In this document: positions 1-4,983 of the stretch, one piece after another
How the letters are laid out: each line of letters begins with the position of its first letter
How positions within the stretch are numbered: the first letter of the stretch is position 1
NCBI GenBank assembly: GCA_002309475.1
Contig: DBXJ01000041.1
Span: forward strand, 15,595-23,395
Source of the DNA: Bacteroidales bacterium UBA1215
GTDB taxonomy: Bacteria; Bacteroidota; Bacteroidia; Bacteroidales; WCHB1-69
Reading direction: 5' to 3'
Length of the DNA: 7,801 nt
The notes under the pieces: model-generated
What the model was told of the DNA's origin: nothing
The model's database searches: none
Seen by the model: the letters and a program-made list of their open reading frames with translations, nothing else
Translations under genes and position numbers: made by a program

Positions 1-6
1 AGAAAA

Positions 7-353
7 AAACAGCAACGCTATAAGCCGGATTCTGTACTTCTTGTGAAGCTTCTGTCATTTATCTAGAATACTTATTGCTAAGTATTTCCATCGACCCACC
101 CTCCGAGATCGGACGAGTAGCCCTCAAGCCTCGGTTTACATGGTCTTTCAACCCATAAGGTTTACCCCCTCGTGTTGTCACCAACAAAAGTTGTGAGCTC
201 TTACCTCACATTTTCACCCTTACCTTGCGGCGGTTGTTTTCTGTGGCACTGTCTGTCATCATTAGATGCCTTTCTGTTAGAAAGTATGGTACTCTATGTT
301 GTCCGGACTTTCCTCTCCTTACATGAAGCAGCGACAGAACACGTTGCTGTTTT
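7..353 (-). ncRNA. rnpB: RNase P RNA, bacterial type A
   Basis: This is the catalytic RNA of ribonuclease P, which matures tRNA 5' ends. Read on the minus strand, it shows the universal P4 5' strand GAGGAAAGTCCGGAC (about 301-315), the J11/12 region with GGTAAGAGCTCAC (about 192-206), GGGGGTAAACC (about 160-171), and the 3' P4 strand ACAGAATCCGGCTTAT (about 20-35). The ends are set by the closing helix P1: AAACAGCAACG (342-352) pairs with CGTTGCTGTTT (7-17). P1 runs into a U-rich tract at positions 3-9, so P1 probably doubles as the terminator stem. The RNA starts only about 12 nt after the stop codon of the upstream yciO-like gene, and I see no good promoter between them, so co-transcription followed by processing is likely. 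Exact ends are estimated to within a few bases. Confidence 0.96.
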
Positions 354-364
354 ATATTTATGCG

Positions 365-982
365 TTATAGAAAATCTACAACGCCTTTGCCTTCTCTTAC
401 TAATTCTATGCCATCGGTGCAATTGATAACAGTTGATGGCGTATAATCGCCATAACCGCCATCAATAACAATATCTACCAAATCTTTGTAATGTTCGTAT
501 ATAAGTTCCGGATCGGTAATATATTCCAACACATCATCATGATTTTTGATAGATGCATTCATGATAGGATGACCTAATTTTTGAACAATGGTACGAATAA
601 TATTGTTGTCAGGCACGCGTATGCCGACTGTTTTCTTTTTCTGAATGAATTTTGGCACTTGATTGTTGGCTTCCAATACAAAAGTGTAAGGTCCCGGCAG
701 AACACTTTTCATCAGTTTAAAAACGCTATTGTCAAGCGGTTTGGCAAATTCAGAAAGATGACTTAAATCGTAGCAAATGAACGAAAAATTGGATTTTTCC
801 TTTTTCTTGCCTGTCAAATGGCATAGTTTTTCAAATGCTTTTTGATTATATATGTCACAACCTATCCCGTAAACCGTGTCGGTAGGGGAGATAACGATAC
901 CGCCGTCTTGTAAACATTCTACTACTTGCTGAACGGCACGTTCGTTAGGATTGTCTTCATATAATTTAATCAATGTAGCCAT
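365..982 (-). CDS. TsaC/YrdC/Sua5/YciO-family protein (L-threonylcarbamoyladenylate synthase-like)
   Basis: This 205-aa protein belongs to the family whose TsaC/Sua5 members make L-threonylcarbamoyladenylate from threonine, bicarbonate and ATP, the first step of the t6A37 tRNA modification in the cytoplasm. Family landmarks are PTDTVYGIG (residues 33-41), the lysine-rich KKKEKSNFSF segment (59-68, nucleotide and threonine site region), PGPYTFVLEA (96-105), GIRVPDN (120-126) and STVINCT (183-189). The length suits the single-domain group without the Sua5 C-terminal domain, and the ...NFSFI.YDLS pattern resembles the YciO branch. Since YciO itself has not been clearly shown to be the main t6A enzyme, the exact role is inferred. 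The start at 982 is the first in-frame ATG. It sits directly after the seven Us that end the SRP RNA, with no Shine-Dalgarno sequence. The gene lies between the SRP RNA and RNase P RNA genes and is probably transcribed with both. Confidence 0.93.
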   Translation of the reverse strand: MATLIKLYEDNPNERAVQQVVECLQDGGIVISPTDTVYGIGCDIYNQKAFEKLCHLTGKKKEKSNFSFICYDLSHLSEFAKPLDNSVFKLMKSVLPGPYTFVLEANNQVPKFIQKKKTVGIRVPDNNIIRTIVQKLGHPIMNASIKNHDDVLEYITDPELIYEHYKDLVDIVIDGGYGDYTPSTVINCTDGIELVREGKGVVDFL

Positions 983-983
983 A

Positions 984-1087
984 AAAAAAGGGTAAGCTAC
1001 TCATATCGCACCGCTCAACCACCTTACCCTTGCTACCTTCCGATCCTGGGGGAGTTCAACAGGAGCTGGTCGTATAAGACTTACCCG
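984..1087 (-). ncRNA. ffs: Small signal recognition particle RNA (4.5S RNA)
   Basis: This RNA is the scaffold of the bacterial SRP: it binds Ffh and guides ribosomes making membrane proteins to FtsY. On the minus strand it contains the Ffh-binding element GATCGGAAGGTAGCAAGGG (about 1030-1048), with the GGAA tetraloop flanked by the symmetric and asymmetric loops. The outer helix is GGGTAAG (1080-1086) paired with CTTACCC (990-996). That closing helix is followed immediately by seven Us (983-989), so the RNA's own stem can act as an intrinsic terminator. A Bacteroidota promoter lies 5 bp upstream. The size of about 100 nt matches the small SRP RNA without an Alu domain. The downstream yciO-like gene starts at the next base after the U-run. 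Confidence 0.96.
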
Positions 1088-1091
1088 ACTG

Positions 1092-1125
1092 CAAAAGTAC
1101 AACTTTTTTTTCTAATAAATGCAAA
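1092..1125 (-). promoter_or_regulatory. Bacteroidota promoter of the SRP RNA gene
   Basis: On the minus strand a -33 element TTTG (1122-1125) and a -7 element TACTTTTG (1092-1099, matching TAnnTTTG) are separated by 22 bp. The expected start near 1086-1087 coincides with the first base of the SRP RNA closing helix, which supports both calls. The -33 element sits at one end of a GC-A9-T7-GC near-palindrome (1121-1140), an A-tract likely to be bent DNA. Confidence 0.85.
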
Positions 1126-1195
1126 AAAAAATTTTTTTGCATGGCAAAGCTCTTATTTCTGCTGAAAACAAAAGAAAAAACAAGTAAAAAATAAA

Positions 1196-1211
1196 TATTA
1201 AATATTTAATA
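1196..1211. repeat. AT-rich 16-bp palindrome between divergent promoters
   Basis: TATTAAATATTTAATA is a perfect 16-bp palindrome between the SRP RNA promoter (minus) and the yidC promoter (plus). It could be a protein-binding site, but palindromes of A and T only are common in such AT-rich DNA, so no function is claimed. Confidence 0.4.
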
Positions 1212-1224
1212 ATGTGTATTATAG

Positions 1225-1261
1225 GTTGATAATAGAAAAAGAAAAAAAAATGTTATATTTG
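1225..1261 (+). promoter_or_regulatory. Bacteroidota promoter of yidC
   Basis: The -7 element TATATTTG (1254-1261) matches TAnnTTTG exactly. The best -33 candidate is GTTG (1225-1228), 25 bp upstream, slightly longer than the 22-bp spacing at the other promoters here, so the -33 call is weaker. Transcription would start near 1267, giving a leader of about 20 nt before the yidC ATG at 1287. Confidence 0.75.
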
Positions 1262-1286
1262 CACTTTTAATTTAATTGGAATTAGT

Positions 1287-3299
1287 ATGGATAAAAACAC
1301 GATAATAGGTTTGTTTTTGTTGTTTGCTTTAATCATCGGCTATAGTATTTATATCAGCCCTTCGAAAGAGCAAATTGCAGAACAACAACGAATAAGAGAT
1401 TCCATTGCTGCCGTTCAACAAGCGGAATTGGAAGAACAAATGGCAGCAGAAGCCATGGCAACCGCCAAGATGGATTCTTTGGTACAAGAGGTACCTGCAG
1501 AGGTGGACAGTGTCCAACAATTGAAAAAAATGCAGAGTTTGTATGGATTTTTCACCCAAGCAGCTGCAGAAAACGAATCATCACAAGACATTATCGTAGA
1601 AAACGATAAATATATTTTCACCATTGACAAAAAGGGCGGCCAAATATCATCTGTCACCTTGAAAGATGTCTATACCTACGATTCGCTGCCGGTGGTGTTG
1701 TTTGAAAAAGGCAACAACGACAATCGTTTCGGATTTACCTTTTTCTCCAATTATATCGAAGTGCATACTTACGATTTGAATTTTCAAGCCTACCAACTTG
1801 AAAGTGAAAATATTAAAGTGTCAGGAAATGATTCCGTAGAAATTTCCATGCGTTTGTATCCCGATGATGTGACAGAAGAAAATCAATCCTACATTGAATT
1901 CTTATATACTGTTCGTGGCAATGATTATTTGACAGCATTGGCAGTTCATTTTGTCAATATGGAGAAGTATATCAATGCAACGCAAACGCAGATGGAACTT
2001 ACATGGCAGGAACAGCTGATACAGCAAGAAAAAAACCGCAAGGACGAAATGACGGCGTCAACTGTCTATTATAGCGATACAAAAGATGTTGACAACTTGA
2101 AGGAAGCTCCCGACAGAGGCGATTCCACAGCTTCCACCACCAGTTTGAAATGGATATCGTTCAAACAATTGTTTTTTACATCAAGTTTGATAGCTGACGA
2201 CAAATTTGCCAGTGCCGTTTTGGTGACAGCATTGCCGGAAAAAGCCGATGTTCGTGCATTGAAAAACATGAAGGCAAAATTAACTATGCCTTTTGAAGGA
2301 AAAAATCCTTCCATGTCGATGAATTTCTATTTTGGCCCCAATAAATATCGTCAGTTGAAATCTTATGACATCAAAATGGAAAAACAAATCCAATTGGGTG
2401 GCGTTATGGTGGCGTGGGTCAACCGTTGGATAGTAATTCCTATTTTCAACTGGCTGGAAAGTTTCGGCATCAATTATGGTATCATTATTCTCATTTTGAC
2501 CATTATTATCAAAGGGGTGCTGACTCCGGTAACATATAGAAACTATATTTCTTCTGCGAAGATGCGTGCGGTAAAACCCGAAATTGACGAAATTGCCCAA
2601 CGCTATCCCAAACAAGAAGATGCCATGAAAAAACAACAAGCCACTATGGAATTATACAAACGTTTTGGCATTAAACCTATGGCGGGTTGTTTGCCTATGT
2701 TGATACAATTCCCCATTTTGGTGGCTATGTTCCGCTTTTTCCCGTCTTCTTACGAGTTGCGGCAACAGTCGTTCCTGTGGGCGAAAGACCTTTCTACCTA
2801 CGATGCCATTGTATCGTGGAATACACATATTCCGCTTATTTCAGGTTTTTATGGCAACCATGTCAGTTTGTTCACTTTGTTGATGACTTTGGCAACAATA
2901 GGTTATACCTATATGAACAACAAGATGATGGCACCGACCGGAGTGGATTCGCAACAGCAAAAAATGATGAAATGGATGATGTATTTGATGCCGATTATGT
3001 TCTTGGGTATTTTCAATAACTATTCCGCAGGTTTGAGCTATTACTATTTATTAGTCAATTTGATTACATTCTTGCAAATGGGATTGTTCAGAATCTTTAT
3101 TAAAGAAGACAAGATCAGACAGCAATTACTCATGGCACAAAAGACAGCTCAGCCTGTTAAAAAATCCAAATGGCAGCAAAGAATGGAAGAGATGATGAAG
3201 CAACAACAAGCCATGGCAGCACAACAACGCGGTGCTGCGGGACTTCCGCCCACCAAACGCCGCCACAATACTTCAGAAACTCCTCGTAAAAAGAAATAA
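1287..3299 (+). CDS. yidC: Membrane protein insertase YidC
   Basis: YidC inserts and folds inner-membrane proteins, alone or with SecYEG. This 670-aa protein has the full Gram-negative layout. An N-terminal transmembrane helix (residues about 5-23) is followed by a Gln/Ala/Glu-rich, probably coiled-coil linker (about 29-70). The large periplasmic beta domain covers about 90-370, and the conserved insertase core with further membrane helices about 375-620. Core landmarks include the stretch ending IIIKGVLTPVTYRNY (residues about 406-420), KMRAVKPEI, and GIKPMAGCLPMLIQFPI. At the position of the substrate-binding arginine of the groove (Arg366 in E. coli by eye alignment) there is lysine, K409. 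The C-terminal tail (about 625-670) is rich in Gln, Lys and Arg, ending in RKKK, consistent with ribosome contact. Translation starts at the first ATG, 25 bp after a -7 element; only a weak GGA precedes it. A perfect hairpin follows the stop codon. Confidence 0.98.
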   Translation: MDKNTIIGLFLLFALIIGYSIYISPSKEQIAEQQRIRDSIAAVQQAELEEQMAAEAMATAKMDSLVQEVPAEVDSVQQLKKMQSLYGFFTQAAAENESSQDIIVENDKYIFTIDKKGGQISSVTLKDVYTYDSLPVVLFEKGNNDNRFGFTFFSNYIEVHTYDLNFQAYQLESENIKVSGNDSVEISMRLYPDDVTEENQSYIEFLYTVRGNDYLTALAVHFVNMEKYINATQTQMELTWQEQLIQQEKNRKDEMTASTVYYSDTKDVDNLKEAPDRGDSTASTTSLKWISFKQLFFTSSLIADDKFASAVLVTALPEKADVRALKNMKAKLTMPFEGKNPSMSMNFYFGPNKYRQLKSYDIKMEKQIQLGGVMVAWVNRWIVIPIFNWLESFGINYGIIILILTIIIKGVLTPVTYRNYISSAKMRAVKPEIDEIAQRYPKQEDAMKKQQATMELYKRFGIKPMAGCLPMLIQFPILVAMFRFFPSSYELRQQSFLWAKDLSTYDAIVSWNTHIPLISGFYGNHVSLFTLLMTLATIGYTYMNNKMMAPTGVDSQQQKMMKWMMYLMPIMFLGIFNNYSAGLSYYYLLVNLITFLQMGLFRIFIKEDKIRQQLLMAQKTAQPVKKSKWQQRMEEMMKQQQAMAAQQRGAAGLPPTKRRHNTSETPRKKK

Positions 3300-3305
3300 T
3301 AACAA

Positions 3306-3338
3306 AAGAAGAAGCAACCAATCAGGTTGCTTCTTCTT
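3306..3338 (+). terminator. Intrinsic terminator of yidC
   Basis: A perfect 14-bp stem (3306-3319 paired with 3325-3338) with a 5-nt loop AATCA lies 6 bp after the yidC stop codon. The 3' arm is T-rich (TTCTTCTT) and is followed by GTTACAA rather than a clean T-run, while the 5' arm is A-rich, so it might also work in the reverse direction. Confidence 0.75.
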
Positions 3339-3409
3339 GTTACAATATAAATCATTATTAAAATTAACATTAAGATTGGTTTAACATCCTTTTATTTCCC
3401 CTTATTGTC

Positions 3410-3434
3410 GGGACGCGTCATGGCACGTCCTTAC
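3410..3434. repeat. Short palindromic repeat, copy 1
   Basis: GGGACGCGTCATGGCACGTCC followed by TTAC. Its arms GGACG and CGTCC pair around a nearly palindromic core containing CATG. It shares the GGGACG...CGTCCTTAC frame with the copy at 3506-3530, and its right half, ATGGCACGTCCTTAC, differs at one base from 3846-3860. Confidence 0.6.
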
Positions 3435-3505
3435 GAAAGTCTCTCTTTTTAAGTGGTTTAAGTAGATTTTTCCCCACTTCTAAGGGGGTTAGGGGGATTC
3501 TTTTA

Positions 3506-3530
3506 GGGACGATGTACACATCGTCCTTAC
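3506..3530. repeat. Short palindromic repeat, copy 2
   Basis: GGACGATGT (3507-3515) and ACATCGTCC (3518-3526) form 9-bp perfect inverted arms with 2 bp between, followed by TTAC as in copy 1. The outer frame is shared with copy 1 while the inner arm differs in a compensated way, so the palindrome is kept although the sequence is not. Confidence 0.6.
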
Positions 3531-3627
3531 AATCTTCCCCCTTTTAAGGGGGTGCCATTAGGCGGGGGATTATTTCCCTCTTGGAAGGTAGAGTAAGGTG
3601 GATGCTTTAGATTAGCCTAATTAATTT

Positions 3628-3660
3628 ATCCTTTCTTTTCCTGCCATGAAAAGAAAGGAT
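3628..3660. repeat. 12-bp inverted repeat
   Basis: ATCCTTTCTTTT (3628-3639) and AAAAGAAAGGAT (3649-3660) are perfect inverted arms around a 9-nt loop. It sits at the left edge of the larger inverted repeat at 3683-3818 and may belong to the same repeat element. With no gene ending nearby, a terminator role is not obvious. Confidence 0.65.
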
Positions 3661-3682
3661 GGTAAAGAAAAATCACCGCTGT

Positions 3683-3818
3683 AGAAAAAAATCGGAAAAT
3701 GGGAATACTTCGCTAAAACACAAAACTCCTCCTTTTACAGCCTGTAGCTGTAACGTTCGTCGGACAACTTGTGTTTCTTAACGCTGCAGTCTTCCCATTT
3801 TCTTCTTCGATTTTTCTC
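3683..3818. repeat. Large imperfect inverted repeat with inner hairpin
   Basis: The left arm (3683-3724) carries in order AGAAAAAAATCG, GAAAATGGGAA, and AAAACACAA. The right arm (3768-3818) carries their complements in reverse order: TTGTGTTT, CTTCCCATTTTC, CGATTTTTCTC. Small insertions (for example extra TTCTT) separate the matching blocks. In the centre, TTACAGC (3735-3741) and GCTGTAA (3747-3753) form a 7-bp hairpin. There are no long ORFs and no transposase. I recall similar intergenic palindromes in other Bacteroidota genomes, but this is memory, not a search. Confidence 0.6.
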
Positions 3819-3887
3819 TAATGCGGAAGGTGTGGGGAAGTGGCTATGGCATGTCCTTACAGACATTTTTTCTACAATTTGACAATA

Positions 3888-3920
3888 TTGTTTTTTATAT
3901 CATTTTTTTTATTACTTTTG
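3888..3920 (+). promoter_or_regulatory. Bacteroidota promoter upstream of the structured leader
   Basis: A -33 TTG (3888-3890) and a -7 TACTTTTG (3913-3920, exact TAnnTTTG) are spaced by 22 bp, the same as at the SRP RNA promoter. Transcription should start near 3926, giving about 280 nt of RNA before the HTH gene start codon at 4205. No other good promoter lies between this one and that gene. Confidence 0.75.
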
Positions 3921-3925
3921 CAAAG

Positions 3926-4204
3926 TCAAACATCCATAGCCTTGACTGGTGCGGATGGAAAAATTAAATTGAAAGATTAACAAAATATTAATGTATAGCG
4001 ATTAGAATATAAAGTAAAAACATTTTTAGATAGCATTTGTGGCTATCCTTGACATCCAATTACCACATCGTCCTCTTTATGAGGACAAAACATCTCAAGG
4101 AAAGTTCATGAAATGCCGTAGTGTTACGGCGTGGAATAACTTGTTAGAGATGTAGGGCGTGGTAACCCGGATGTCAGGCAAGGAATAAATTCCACGCTTT
4201 TTTT
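3926..4204 (+). ncRNA. Structured leader or small RNA upstream of the HTH gene (unassigned)
   Basis: The transcript from the promoter at 3888 contains clear nested helices. H1 is GATAGC 4029-4034 with GCTATC 4042-4047. The closing helix P1 pairs TGACATCC 4050-4057 with GGATGTCA 4169-4176 and continues as TTACC 4060-4064 with GGTAA 4161-4165. P1 encloses P2 (GTCCTC 4070-4075 with GAGGAC 4081-4086, 5-nt loop) and P3 (ACATCTC 4090-4096 with GAGATGT 4147-4153). P3 carries AAGTT/AACTT (4102-4106, 4138-4142) and the P4 tetraloop hairpin GCCGTA/TACGGC (4115-4120, 4125-4130). A run of seven Ts (4198-4204) ends the region. ATTCCACGC (4189-4197), just before it, can pair with GCGTGGAAT (4129-4137), crossing P1 and P3. 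The 5' part (3926-4028) has one possible hairpin (CATCC 3931 with GGATG 3953). It may be a cis-regulatory leader or an independent small RNA. I recognise no known family. Confidence 0.65.
4182..4204 (+). terminator. Possible intrinsic terminator touching the HTH start codon
   Basis: Seven Ts (4198-4204) directly precede the ATG at 4205. A local stem GGAA/TTCC (4182-4185, 4190-4193) is only 4 bp. A better stem is ATTCCACGC (4189-4197) with GCGTGGAAT (4129-4137), 9 bp plus a possible G-U pair. GCGTGG at 4157-4162 is a competing partner. Termination here would prevent expression of the HTH gene, so it would be conditional or partial. Confidence 0.45.
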
Positions 4205-4420
4205 ATGAAAGAAATTAAAGACATACACATTGGCAAGCATATCAAAGCAAAGTTAAAAGAGCAGGGAAGGACTACCGTATGGTTGGCAGCCCAAATTCCT
4301 TGCACTCCCAACCATTTGTACAAGATATATGCCAACCGCTCCATTAACACCGACCTGCTAAAACGTATCTCCCATATTTTGGATTACAATTTTTTTGAAG
4401 ATTTTATCCAAAATAGATAG
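4205..4420 (+). CDS. Small Cro/XRE-like helix-turn-helix DNA-binding protein
   Basis: This 71-aa protein is almost entirely one helix-turn-helix domain. Residues about 9-20 form a basic first helix. Helix 2 (TVWLAAQI, 24-31) and the likely recognition helix (TPNHLYKIYAN, 34-44) follow, then a fourth helix (DLLKRISHIL, 50-59) and a short acidic/aromatic tail (DYNFFEDF). It resembles small single-domain XRE-type proteins common in Bacteroidota, which are likely transcription regulators; the target is unknown. The ATG at 4205 is the only in-frame Met near the start. It follows a T-run directly and has no Shine-Dalgarno sequence; the nearest purine-rich segment, AAGGA (4180-4184), is about 20 nt upstream and lies in a possible hairpin. 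The long structured leader suggests control at the RNA level. GATAG/CTATC motifs on both sides of the gene could be its operators, which is inference. Confidence 0.85.
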   Translation: MKEIKDIHIGKHIKAKLKEQGRTTVWLAAQIPCTPNHLYKIYANRSINTDLLKRISHILDYNFFEDFIQNR

Positions 4421-4444
4421 CTATTCCTATCTACTTTGGATAGG
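4414..4444 (+). promoter_or_regulatory. Overlapping alternative hairpins / GATAG inverted motifs after the HTH gene
   Basis: TAGATAG (4414-4420, containing the stop codon) pairs with CTATCTA (4427-4433) as a 7-bp hairpin. CCTATC (4426-4431) alternatively pairs with GATAGG (4439-4444). The two share bases and cannot form together. At DNA level these are inverted GATAG/CTATC sites just upstream of the next promoter's -33 element (4450), where a repressor could bind. As a terminator it lacks a good T-run. Confidence 0.45.
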
Positions 4445-4449
4445 CTGAT

Positions 4450-4483
4450 TTTGAGATAGATGCTTGAAAATAGATTACTTTTG
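4450..4483 (+). promoter_or_regulatory. Bacteroidota promoter of the 154-aa gene
   Basis: A -33 TTTG (4450-4453) and a -7 TACTTTTG (4476-4483) are separated by 22 bp. The start would fall near 4490, leaving about 11 nt before the ATG at 4501, so the mRNA would be nearly leaderless. It probably also drives the BspA-like gene 18 bp downstream of the first gene. Confidence 0.8.
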
Positions 4484-4500
4484 CAAAAATTTTTATAAAA

Positions 4501-4965
4501 ATGATAAAGAAAAAATATATCATTTGCAATTACGCAAAAGCAAACTGGGGAAAAACAGAAACGTTATTAGAAGTTATTGAAATTTTAAAAAATAGTGAAA
4601 ACTTTGATTCTAATCAATATAAGTTTATTAATGAGAAACACGATACGGGAGAAGACAAATGGTGTCACTTTAAGGTAAAAGGAAAACCTGTTGTAATTTC
4701 CACTCTTGGAGATCCTTATTCTCCTCAATTAGAATGGTTAACGGATGCTGCAGAAACAGAAGCAAAAGTTATTGTAACTGCAAGCAGAACAAGAGGAGTT
4801 ACTCTGAACCATGTTTATAGTGTTGCCAACAAGTATGGTTATGATGTTATTTGGTTTGAAAGTTTTCATTTTGACAATTATGTAAAAGATTTACCCATAT
4901 TTGAAATAAGAAAAAAGGAAGCGGAAAAGATTGTTGAGGAAATAGATATTTTGCTAAATAATTAA
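4501..4965 (+). CDS. Uncharacterised protein with a P-loop-like motif
   Basis: I do not recognise a named family for this 154-aa protein. The N-terminus has a beta strand (KYIICNY, residues 5-11) followed by AKANWGKTET (12-21), which resembles a degenerate Walker A P-loop of a strand-loop-helix NTPase fold (GKT kept, the leading glycine lost). A second hydrophobic strand KPVVISTLGD (62-71) lies where a Walker B-like strand could be, and AKVIVTASRTRGVT (88-101) is a third strand with an SRTRG loop. The C-terminus (about 136-152) is a charged helix. There is no signal peptide or membrane helix, so it is probably cytoplasmic. A nucleotide-binding role is inference only. The ATG lies about 11 nt after the predicted transcription start and has no Shine-Dalgarno. 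Base composition is more AT-rich than in yidC, suggesting an accessory gene. Confidence 0.8.
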   Translation: MIKKKYIICNYAKANWGKTETLLEVIEILKNSENFDSNQYKFINEKHDTGEDKWCHFKVKGKPVVISTLGDPYSPQLEWLTDAAETEAKVIVTASRTRGVTLNHVYSVANKYGYDVIWFESFHFDNYVKDLPIFEIRKKEAEKIVEEIDILLNN

Positions 4966-4983
4966 ATGTAAGTTGTTGTTAAT

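Larger units (their letters stand above)
3341..3680. other. Gene-free region with short palindromic and polyG/polyC repeats
   Basis: No ORF here has protein-like character. The stretch holds two copies of a GGGACG...CGTCCTTAC palindrome (3410-3434, 3506-3530; a half copy lies at 3846-3860), the palindrome CCCCCTTTTAAGGGGG (3537-3552), related blocks such as AAGGGGGTTAGGGGGATT (3482-3499) and GGCGGGGGATTATTTCCC (3562-3579), and a hairpin at 3628-3660. The patterns look like dispersed intergenic repeats rather than a decayed gene, but that needs genome-wide comparison. Confidence 0.55.

Noticed and set aside
172..426. 84-aa plus-strand reading frame
   Set aside because: It lies antisense to RNase P RNA and the end of the yciO-like gene; composition is not protein-like and it has no promoter.
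1121..1140. GC-A9-T7-GC near-palindrome as a terminator
   Set aside because: It overlaps the SRP RNA -33 element and no gene ends into it; it is better read as an A-tract near the promoter.
1329..2639. Minus-strand reading frames of 76-119 aa
   Set aside because: They are antisense shadows of yidC; their content follows from yidC codon usage.
2687..3019. 110-aa plus-strand reading frame inside yidC
   Set aside because: It is an alternate frame of the conserved YidC insertase core and has no independent start signals or recognisable domain.
3341..3860. Decayed transposase or pseudogene
   Set aside because: No frame gives a recognisable protein fragment; the signal is entirely palindromes and short repeats.
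3926..4204. 6S RNA or tmRNA identity for the structured RNA
   Set aside because: The fold is branched rather than one long hairpin with a central bubble as in 6S RNA, and tmRNA tRNA-like ends and tag frame are absent.
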